From contig JAJXSZ010000165.1 of NCBI GenBank assembly GCA_021784255.1, positions 1-7,030 of the forward strand: a stretch of 7,030 nucleotides of DNA, written 5' to 3'. Of the stretch, positions 1 to 5,286 are shown piece by piece. Each line of letters starts with the position of its first letter. Positions within the stretch are counted from its first letter, which is position 1. The translations under genes were made by a program, and so were the position numbers. This DNA is from Pseudomonadota bacterium. GTDB lineage: Bacteria > Pseudomonadota > Alphaproteobacteria > Acetobacterales > Acetobacteraceae. Below the pieces are notes generated by a model. The model ran no database searches, was not told the origin of the DNA, and saw only the letters and a list, made by a program, of their open reading frames with translations.

Positions 1-5
1 CGAGA

Positions 6-860
6 GTGCGGCGGCGCGGTGCGGCAGCCGGGCCATGGTTCATTGGCTTGGTGCTGGCAGCGTTGACGATAGCGCCGGCCAGAGCCGTGATCGTCGCGCC
101 GACACCGATGGTGCGGGTCGATATCAGTGGAAGCTACGTCCCGCTAAGGTCGATATTCAGGTCAAGAATTTCGTTATTTGCCAGCGATTCTTTCGACTTC
201 TCGGTGCTGCTGCCAGCGACGATGACGGTGACCTACAGCACCGGCGGCGGCTCTGCCTACACCTATGCCGGGACGTTCGCGGGGATCTATACCGATGGCG
301 CGGTGAGCACGGCGTTCAGCGCGCTGCCGACGAGCAACGGCATCGGCTCGCAGTCATCCGGCGCGGGCGCCGGGAAGCCCTTATATCCAACCGTCCGGTT
401 CGCCGTTCCGGTCTCGATCGGCTCCCAGAGCGGCGGCGCGGGTGCCGGAAAGGCCTTGTCGACCATCGAATTCCACTTCTTCAACCTGCTGAGCCAGGGC
501 GACAGCTTCGACATCCTTGCCGCGCTGACGACACCGGAATGGACCGTATCCAATCCCGGTGCGGACGGCACCCTGACCCTCGACCGTGGACGCTGGCAGG
601 TTCCGTCGGGACAGGCGACGTACACTCCCTCGCCGTCCGACGCTTCCCGATTAAGGGAATGTACGTACTGGAATCGCATTGATACGGGAACGTTGAACGC
701 GCTGTGCGCCGCGCCCTTCAGCGGTCAGCTCGCCATTCCAGAGCCGGCGTCGATGACCACCTTCGGCGTGGGAGCGCTCGCCTTGGTCGGCTTCGTTCGG
801 CGGCGGCGAACCCGGGTCTTGACGGCCCGCAGCTTTCGCCGGTCGTTGGCCCGCGGGTAA
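6..860 (+). CDS. PEP-CTERM sorting domain protein, secreted, function unknown
   Basis: The 284-residue reading is a secreted protein carrying the C-terminal sorting tag handled by exosortase systems. Residues 2-4 are arginines, a hydrophobic core follows at about 11-22, and APARA at 23-27 suits signal peptidase cleavage before V28. The mature part is rich in Ser, Thr, Gly and Ala with alternating hydrophobic residues, as in beta-rich extracellular proteins. It contains two cysteines (219 and 234). Near the C-terminus IPEPAS (244-249) is followed by a hydrophobic segment (250-264) and RRRR (265-268), the classic tripartite PEP-CTERM signal. Unusually, 16 more residues follow the arginines. A 12-residue glycine/serine motif occurs twice, 25 residues apart. 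The GTG start has only five bases before it, so no ribosome binding site is visible and the true start could lie outside the window. No exosortase gene is present here. The tag is clear; the specific role is unknown. Confidence 0.83.
   Translation: MRRRGAAAGPWFIGLVLAALTIAPARAVIVAPTPMVRVDISGSYVPLRSIFRSRISLFASDSFDFSVLLPATMTVTYSTGGGSAYTYAGTFAGIYTDGAVSTAFSALPTSNGIGSQSSGAGAGKPLYPTVRFAVPVSIGSQSGGAGAGKALSTIEFHFFNLLSQGDSFDILAALTTPEWTVSNPGADGTLTLDRGRWQVPSGQATYTPSPSDASRLRECTYWNRIDTGTLNALCAAPFSGQLAIPEPASMTTFGVGALALVGFVRRRRTRVLTARSFRRSLARG
342..452 (+). repeat. Intragenic duplicated Gly/Ser motif in the PEP-CTERM gene
   Basis: Two 36-base copies (342-377 and 417-452) encode IGSQSSGAGAGK and IGSQSGGAGAGK, starting exactly 75 bases apart. 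The peptides differ at one residue while several third codon positions differ, so the amino-acid sequence looks conserved after an old duplication. The repeat keeps the reading frame. Confidence 0.7.
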
Positions 861-885
861 AGGCAGGCCGTCGGCGGCGAGCGCG

Positions 886-1614
886 TCAGCTGGCCCGGAA
901 CGTCGCGACCAGCACGTCGCGCAAGGCCGGCTGCGACGGGTCGGCTGCCTCGACCGGGGTGACGCCGTGGTAGACGCGCCGGTCGTCGACGATCGCGGCA
1001 TCGAGGGGATCGGCAAGGGTGAAGCTGCCGAGCTGGCGCCGATCGAGATCGTGGATGGTGGTGGTGCCGCTGACGATGTTGCGGCGGCGCACCATCAGCA
1101 CCAGCACCCAGTCCACGCCGTCGCGGTGCATGCCCTCCGGTGTCGGCTTGCCCGCCTCGGCCTGCCTGGCCTCGATACGGAACTGATGCAGCTCGGCGGT
1201 CCAGGCGCGGCAACCGGACAGCTCCTCGAACAGGGCGCGGCAGGCGGCGAGAATGGTACCGAGCGAGGCCGACTGGGCCACCGCCTGCGGCATCGGCTCG
1301 AACCATCGCTCCACCCCGCCGTTGAGCGGGTTGTAGGTGGTGGTCTGGTAGTGCGGGCGGGGCGGCTGGCGGATCAGCGCCGCGCCGGGCTGCGCCGTGA
1401 AGACCGCGTGGCGGCGGCGGCGGTAACGCCCGCCATCCGCCATGTAGCGGTCCGGCTCCATCCCTTCCCAGCTCGCGGCGAAACTCTCCCAGTCGGCAAG
1501 GGAACCATGGGCGAGCAGCCACGGCCGCACTTCCGCGGCGGGCAGCAACGCGAAGCCCTGGCCGGCCAGCAGGGCGAGCGGCAGCCGGCCCTCGGCAACA
1601 ACATGCGGGTCCAT
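886..1614 (-). CDS. 2OG-Fe(II) dioxygenase family protein (PF10014-like, amino-acid hydroxylase type)
   Basis: This 242-residue protein looks like a cytoplasmic non-heme iron dioxygenase that couples 2-oxoglutarate decarboxylation to substrate hydroxylation. The iron facial triad is visible: HRDG gives H163 and D165, and VYHGVTP gives the distal H216. R232 in RDVLV is placed to bind the 2-oxoglutarate carboxylate. An upstream GGRYRRRRH block (61-69) and YNPLNGG (94-100) also match the family pattern as I know it. The family includes bacterial L-isoleucine 4-hydroxylase and related free amino-acid hydroxylases, so a free amino acid is a reasonable substrate guess, but nothing in the window identifies it. 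Length is normal and no triad residue is missing. The ATG start is supported by AGGAGG three bases upstream, a rather short spacing. The gene follows the MscS channel gene by 75 bases on the same strand and converges on the PEP-CTERM gene. Family assignment is confident; substrate is open. Confidence 0.88.
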   Translation of the reverse strand: MDPHVVAEGRLPLALLAGQGFALLPAAEVRPWLLAHGSLADWESFAASWEGMEPDRYMADGGRYRRRRHAVFTAQPGAALIRQPPRPHYQTTTYNPLNGGVERWFEPMPQAVAQSASLGTILAACRALFEELSGCRAWTAELHQFRIEARQAEAGKPTPEGMHRDGVDWVLVLMVRRRNIVSGTTTIHDLDRRQLGSFTLADPLDAAIVDDRRVYHGVTPVEAADPSQPALRDVLVATFRAS

Positions 1615-1617
1615 AAC

Positions 1618-1633
1618 CCTCCTATCTAGGAGG
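1618..1633 (-). promoter_or_regulatory. Inverted repeat enclosing the dioxygenase Shine-Dalgarno sequence
   Basis: Read on the minus strand, CCTCCT-AGAT-AGGAGG lies three bases before the dioxygenase ATG. The downstream arm is the Shine-Dalgarno sequence and the upstream arm is its exact complement, equal to the anti-Shine-Dalgarno core of 16S rRNA. A six-base-pair hairpin with a four-base loop could hide the ribosome binding site in the mRNA. The DNA palindrome is directly visible (seven paired bases if the loop is shortened to two); a regulatory effect is inference. Confidence 0.5.
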
Positions 1634-1689
1634 TTGGCGCGACCCGCTTCGGTCCAATTCCCGCCACGCCGGCACAGCCACCGCCCGGC

Positions 1690-4086
1690 TCAGATATTCG
1701 CCGGATCGACCACCGGCACGACGGTCGGAGCGGCGATACCGCGCACCTTGTAGCTGGTGATCGGCGAATCGATGCCGAGTTCGTCGAACCGGTGCTTGAC
1801 GCGGCGGTTGATCTCCCGCGCCACGCCCCAGCGGCCGCCGGCGGTGGTGCGGATGCGCATCTGCATCACCCAGGAGCCGACGAGGAAACGGTCCAGTCCG
1901 AACACTTCGAGCTCGCCCTGGATGGTCCCGGCCCATTCCGGCTCCTTGCGCATCTCGGCGACGACCGCTCGCAGCAGGTCGGTGATGCGGTCCGGCTCCT
2001 CGTTCGTGCCGATGCGGAACTCCATCATCGCGTACCCGAAATCGCGCGTCATGTTGGTGACCGTGGTGACGGCGGAGAACGGGATGATGTGCACCGAGCC
2101 GTCGACCGCGCGCAGGCGGATGGTGCGCACCGAAAGCGTCTCGACCGCACCGGAAAGCCCGCCGAGGGTCACCGCGTCGCCCACCTGCATCGCATTTTCG
2201 AGCAGCAGGAACAGCCCGGTGATGATGTCCTGCACCAGCTTCTGGCTGCCGAAGCCGATGGCCAGGCCGACGACGCCGGCACCGGCCAGCAGCGGCGCGA
2301 TGTTCACGCCGATTTCCGACAGCACGATCAGCGCCACCACGGTGAGGATGGCAATGAACAGTGCCGTGCGCAGCATCGGCAGAAGGGTGCGGATGCGGGC
2401 CGCGCGAGCGATCTGCTCATGCGCGGAAAGCCGGCGCAGGTGGCTGGCGATGCCGGCATTGATGCCCTCCCAGATCGCCAGCGCGATCAGGCAGGCGATG
2501 AGGATGTTGCCGGCGGAGGACAGCAGCTGCGCGCCAACGCCGGCGCCGCTGAACCAGCCGATCGCATCGAAGCCCCAGGCCTGCGCCAGCAGCACCAGGG
2601 CGGCAAAAGAGACGACGAATTTGACGCCGCCGCGCAGCACCGGGTGGTAGACGCCGAGGCGCTGCTCGAGCCCCGGGTAGCGCTCCGCCACCGCCGGGCG
2701 CAGGCGCAGCGCGCGGGCCGTGGTGCGCAGCAGGGCGCGCTGCACGATGCGCGCGACCACCAGGATGATGACCGAGAGGACGAAAATGCGCAGCATGCGG
2801 CGAAAGCCGCCTGGTATCGCCAACGCCCAGACCGCCCAGAGCGAGACCAGGTAGAACGCGACGGCCACGTGCCACACCGAGGCGAAACGCTGCCGCACGC
2901 CGGAAAGCGCCGCCCTGCCATGCCCGCCCGGCGGTCGCGTTTCGGACTGACCGCGGATCCAGCGCGCGACCGGCGCGTTGTGGCGGAACACGATGAGGCA
3001 GAGACAGATGACGATGGCGAGCGAAAGCAGCTTCAGCAGCGCGTCGTGCACCACCGGGTAGAGGCCGAAGACCAGCCCCGCCTCCAGCGCCGCGTAGCCG
3101 AAGATGCCGAGGGCGCCGAGGATGCGCGTCCATTGCCGCAGCGCCGCGGCCGCGCTGTCGTCGAACGCCAGCAGCCGCAGCGTCGGTCGCGACGGCGAGG
3201 CCAGCATGGTCGCAACCGCCTGCAACAGCAGGAACAGCGCCGTGGCGTTGAGCATCGCGATGACCACGACGCGGTCGACATAGGCGGTGCCGACGACGCG
3301 GCTGGCCAGCATCGCGGCCCCGACCGCGAGCAACGCAAGGATCGGCAGAAGATCGAGACCGAAGCAGCCGGCGGCATAGGGCAGCCGGCGCAGCGCCAAC
3401 AGGAATGGCGTGGCCTCCGACCATTGGCGCTCGGTCTGGCCGGCCTCCGCTTCCTCGATGCCGCGGGCCTCGTCCTCCTCCTCGATCGCCTCCGCGAGCG
3501 TCGGCACCGGGGCGCGGGCTGCCAGCGCATCCGCCGGCCGGCGCAGCACGCGCCGTACCAGCCAGGCGGCGGCAAGGCCCGGGACCAGAACCTCGACCAT
3601 GCGCAGCAGGGCGCCGAGGATCTCGCCCCGGGCGAAGCGGTCCATCGCCGTCTGCCGGATCCAGAACAGCAGCAGCGGGAAATCCGTCAGCGTCCGCAAC
3701 GAGCCGAACACACTCTTCGAGATTCGCGAGATCTGCGTCGAAGCGTCGAGCAGAAGCTGGGCGCCGAGGCTGTCCGGGGCGAGCGGGATCGGCAGCGCCG
3801 TGGCCGGCTTCGCGGCGCCCGCCGGCGGTGGCGCGGCCGGTGCGCCCTTGGCCGCTGCCCCCTGGCTCTGGGCGGGCGGCAGGGCGGCGATAGCCTGCAG
3901 CACCGCGATGAGTTCGCCGCGCTTGGCCGGATCCTGCAGCACCGCGAGCGCGGCGCGGGCCTGCTCGGGCGTCATCGCGGCCGGCGCGGAAGCGGCCGCC
4001 TTGGCCGGCGGCGCGGCGGCACGGCCGGCCCGGGGCAGCACCAGCAGCGCGGGCAGAAGGAACAGGGTCAGCAGGGCGCGGCGCAT
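1690..4086 (-). CDS. Large multi-pass MscS-family mechanosensitive ion channel
   Basis: This is an inner-membrane channel of the MscS superfamily that would open under membrane tension in hypo-osmotic shock and release small solutes. From the ATG at 4086 it has 798 residues. There is a signal peptide (1-23, ending GRA), an Ala/Pro-rich periplasmic stretch (about 24-100), and roughly eleven hydrophobic segments between 159 and 630. The pore-helix signature GAGVVGLAIGFGSQKLVQD is at 602-620. The beta domain follows, with GLSGAVETLSVRTIRLRA at 643-660 and HIIPFS at 666-671, then an alpha/beta C-terminal domain to 798. A glutamate-rich loop (199-216) separates early helices. The layout resembles large YbiO-type channels rather than the small three-helix MscS. 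An in-frame TTG at 4122 would add 12 residues ahead of the signal peptide. I prefer 4086 because the signal peptide then starts at residue 1, although no good ribosome binding site precedes it. It may be co-transcribed with the dioxygenase downstream. Confidence 0.92.
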   Translation of the reverse strand: MRRALLTLFLLPALLVLPRAGRAAAPPAKAAASAPAAMTPEQARAALAVLQDPAKRGELIAVLQAIAALPPAQSQGAAAKGAPAAPPPAGAAKPATALPIPLAPDSLGAQLLLDASTQISRISKSVFGSLRTLTDFPLLLFWIRQTAMDRFARGEILGALLRMVEVLVPGLAAAWLVRRVLRRPADALAARAPVPTLAEAIEEEDEARGIEEAEAGQTERQWSEATPFLLALRRLPYAAGCFGLDLLPILALLAVGAAMLASRVVGTAYVDRVVVIAMLNATALFLLLQAVATMLASPSRPTLRLLAFDDSAAAALRQWTRILGALGIFGYAALEAGLVFGLYPVVHDALLKLLSLAIVICLCLIVFRHNAPVARWIRGQSETRPPGGHGRAALSGVRQRFASVWHVAVAFYLVSLWAVWALAIPGGFRRMLRIFVLSVIILVVARIVQRALLRTTARALRLRPAVAERYPGLEQRLGVYHPVLRGGVKFVVSFAALVLLAQAWGFDAIGWFSGAGVGAQLLSSAGNILIACLIALAIWEGINAGIASHLRRLSAHEQIARAARIRTLLPMLRTALFIAILTVVALIVLSEIGVNIAPLLAGAGVVGLAIGFGSQKLVQDIITGLFLLLENAMQVGDAVTLGGLSGAVETLSVRTIRLRAVDGSVHIIPFSAVTTVTNMTRDFGYAMMEFRIGTNEEPDRITDLLRAVVAEMRKEPEWAGTIQGELEVFGLDRFLVGSWVMQMRIRTTAGGRWGVAREINRRVKHRFDELGIDSPITSYKVRGIAAPTVVPVVDPANI

Positions 4087-4147
4087 CGGTAACGAGGGGC
4101 ATGGCTGGCCCCTGCGTGTCAACGCCTGACCGCGCGCGCGCCGCTAC

Positions 4148-4176
4148 CTGTCAACCGGGCATCGACGCGCTATGTT
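4148..4176 (+). promoter_or_regulatory. Candidate sigma-70-type promoter for the twin-transmembrane gene
   Basis: CTGTCA (4148-4153) and TATGTT (4171-4176) are separated by exactly 17 bases, each matching four of six consensus positions. The predicted transcription start, about seven bases past the -10 box, falls on or next to the A of the ATG at 4183. The mRNA might therefore be leaderless. This is a pattern match only. Confidence 0.35.
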
Positions 4177-4182
4177 GGTGAC

Positions 4183-4380
4183 ATGAAGACGTTTCTTGTC
4201 GTCGTCTTGCTGCTGCTCATGGGCGGGGTGCTGGGCGTCCTGGTGACCGGCATGGTCGGGCTGGTGCGCGGCGGCGGCGACCCAAGGCGGTCCAACCGGC
4301 TGATGCAGTGGCGCGTGGCGCTGCAGGCGGCGGCGTTGCTGTTGTTCATCCTGCTGCTGAGCCTGACCTCGTCCTCCTGA
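4183..4380 (+). CDS. Small twin-transmembrane-helix protein of unknown function
   Basis: This 65-residue protein has two strong hydrophobic helices (about 3-27 and 45-61) joined by a short polar, positively charged loop, GGGDPRRSNRLMQWR at 30-44. That gives a hairpin in the inner membrane. The loop-plus-second-helix pattern matches what I recall as the 'twin transmembrane protein' family of alphaproteobacteria (HIG1-like in size and topology), commonly sited just upstream of a corrinoid adenosyltransferase and the etfB-etfA pair. Here etfB follows after 155 bases, in the same direction, with no adenosyltransferase between. No biochemical function is known to me. Only a weak GGTGA precedes the ATG by one base. 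The gene is divergent from the MscS gene, and a candidate promoter sits immediately before it. That it is a real gene is supported by its recognisable family and conserved neighbourhood; a respiratory or ETF-linked role is only inference. Confidence 0.77.
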   Translation: MKTFLVVVLLLLMGGVLGVLVTGMVGLVRGGGDPRRSNRLMQWRVALQAAALLLFILLLSLTSSS

Positions 4381-4382
4381 CC

Positions 4383-4397
4383 GGGCATGGCATGCCC
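4383..4397 (+). repeat. Perfect inverted repeat just after the twin-transmembrane stop codon
   Basis: GGGCATG, one base, then CATGCCC forms a perfect 7-base inverted repeat two bases past the TGA. As RNA it would fold as a five-base-pair stem with a five-base loop. No T tract follows directly, so it is not a textbook intrinsic terminator. It could be an mRNA-end stabiliser, a protein site, or chance. Confidence 0.4.
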
Positions 4398-4403
4398 CGT
4401 GCG

Positions 4404-4430
4404 GGCAGGGCCTCCGCCATCCTGCCGTTT
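4404..4430 (+). terminator. Weak terminator-like stem-loop
   Basis: GGCAGG (4404-4409) pairs with CCTGCC (4421-4426) across an eleven-base loop and is followed by GTTT. The stem is short and the T run only three, so this is a weak candidate for ending the small upstream transcript, directly before the TTGACA box. Confidence 0.25.
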
Positions 4431-4458
4431 GACATGCTCTGCGCCCGCGCCCTAGGAA
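4429..4458 (+). promoter_or_regulatory. Candidate promoter for the etfB-etfA-hbd operon
   Basis: A perfect TTGACA (4429-4434) lies 101 bases ahead of the etfB start. The best -10 partner is TAGGAA (4453-4458) at 18-base spacing, a poor match. Alphaproteobacterial -10 boxes are often degenerate, so this remains a reasonable promoter location. It would give an etfB leader of about 70 bases. Confidence 0.4.
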
Positions 4459-4535
4459 CGATTGTGCAGGTGCGAAGAGCGCCCCCGGGTTTGGCAGAGG
4501 CGGCGCCGGCAAGACACCGTTGAGGGAAAGCGCAT

Positions 4536-5285
4536 ATGAAGATCCTCGTCCCGGTCAAACGGGTGGTCGACTATAACGTCAAGGTGCGGGTGAAGGCCGA
4601 CGGCACCGGCGTCGAGACGGCGGGCGTGAAGATGTCGATGAACCCGTTCGACGAGATCGCCGTCGAAGAAGCCGTGCGGCTGAAGGAAAAGGGCGTCGCC
4701 ACCGAGATCGTGGCGGTCTCCCTGGGCGTTGCCGCCTGCCAGGAGACGATCCGCACCGCCCTGGCGATGGGGGCGGATCGCGGCATCCTGGTCGAGACCG
4801 AGGTGGAGCTGCAGCCGCTGGCGGTGGCGAAGCTGCTCCAGGCGCTGGTGGCGAAGGAGCAGCCGGGCCTGGTCATCATGGGCAAGCAGGCGATCGACGA
4901 CGACATGAACGCGACCGGCCAGATGCTCGCCGCGCTGCTCGGCTGGCCGCAGGGCACGTTCGCCTCGAAGCTGGCGATCGACGGCGCGACCGCGACCGTG
5001 ACGCGCGAGGTCGATGGCGGGCTCGAGACCGTCGCCCTGGCGCTGCCGGCGGTGGTGACGGCCGATCTTCGCCTCAACGAGCCGCGCTACGCCTCGCTGC
5101 CCAACATCATGAAGGCCCGCAAGAAGGCGATCGAGACGGTCAAGCCGGCCGATCTCGGCGTCGATCCGGCGCCACGGCTGACCCTGGTGTCGGTGGCCGA
5201 GCCGGCGAAGCGCAAGGCCGGGGTGAGGGTCGCCAGCGTCGCGGAGCTGGTGGCGAAGCTGCGTAACGAAGCGAAGGTGATCTGA
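4536..5285 (+). CDS. etfB: Electron transfer flavoprotein subunit beta
   Basis: EtfB is the smaller subunit of the soluble ETF heterodimer, which carries electrons from acyl-CoA dehydrogenases to ETF:ubiquinone oxidoreductase. The 249-residue length is typical. NPFDE lies at 36-40. GKQAIDDD at 116-123 with N125, T127 and Q129 forms the AMP-binding stretch of canonical, non-bifurcating ETFs. The ETF beta signature runs from about 155 to 176 (VTREVDGG through PAVVTA). RYASLPNIMKARKK at 184-197 is the recognition loop that docks onto partner dehydrogenases, with L188 as the anchor leucine. The start is supported by GAGGGA eight bases upstream. Its stop codon is one base from the etfA start, so the two are co-translated. 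Nothing is truncated or unusual. The motifs speak for general acyl-CoA oxidation rather than the nitrogen-fixation FixA type. Confidence 0.97.
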   Translation: MKILVPVKRVVDYNVKVRVKADGTGVETAGVKMSMNPFDEIAVEEAVRLKEKGVATEIVAVSLGVAACQETIRTALAMGADRGILVETEVELQPLAVAKLLQALVAKEQPGLVIMGKQAIDDDMNATGQMLAALLGWPQGTFASKLAIDGATATVTREVDGGLETVALALPAVVTADLRLNEPRYASLPNIMKARKKAIETVKPADLGVDPAPRLTLVSVAEPAKRKAGVRVASVAELVAKLRNEAKVI

Positions 5286-5286
5286 G

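Noticed and set aside
861..885. Bidirectional terminator between the convergent PEP-CTERM and dioxygenase genes
   Set aside because: Only 25 bases separate the stops, and I found no stem with a T tract on either strand. CCCGCGGG at 850-857 is a short palindrome inside the coding end.
967..1629. A 220-codon plus-strand frame over the dioxygenase
   Set aside because: It is antisense to an enzyme with all catalytic residues in place and shows no family features of its own.
1654..1659. TTGGAC on the minus strand as a -35 box for the dioxygenase
   Set aside because: No acceptable -10 box lies 16-19 bases downstream. The nearest AT-rich hexamer, TAGATA, is 23 bases away and inside the ribosome binding site hairpin.
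1792..4092. A 766-codon open frame on the plus strand opposite the MscS gene
   Set aside because: Its protein is dominated by Arg, Gln, His, Asp and Gly with no domain or hydrophobic pattern, typical of an antisense frame in GC-rich DNA. The minus-strand frame has clear MscS signatures.
2417..4102. A 561-codon minus-strand frame beginning at the ATG that has the best Shine-Dalgarno spacing
   Set aside because: It is very rich in Arg, Ala, Gly and Pro and has no recognisable domain, while the overlapping frame encodes a complete channel with signal peptide and pore motif.
4381..4535. A hidden small gene or degraded adenosyltransferase remnant in the gap before etfB
   Set aside because: No frame gives a recognisable peptide, and I see no trace of adenosyltransferase motifs. 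The open frames there are short and compositionally random.
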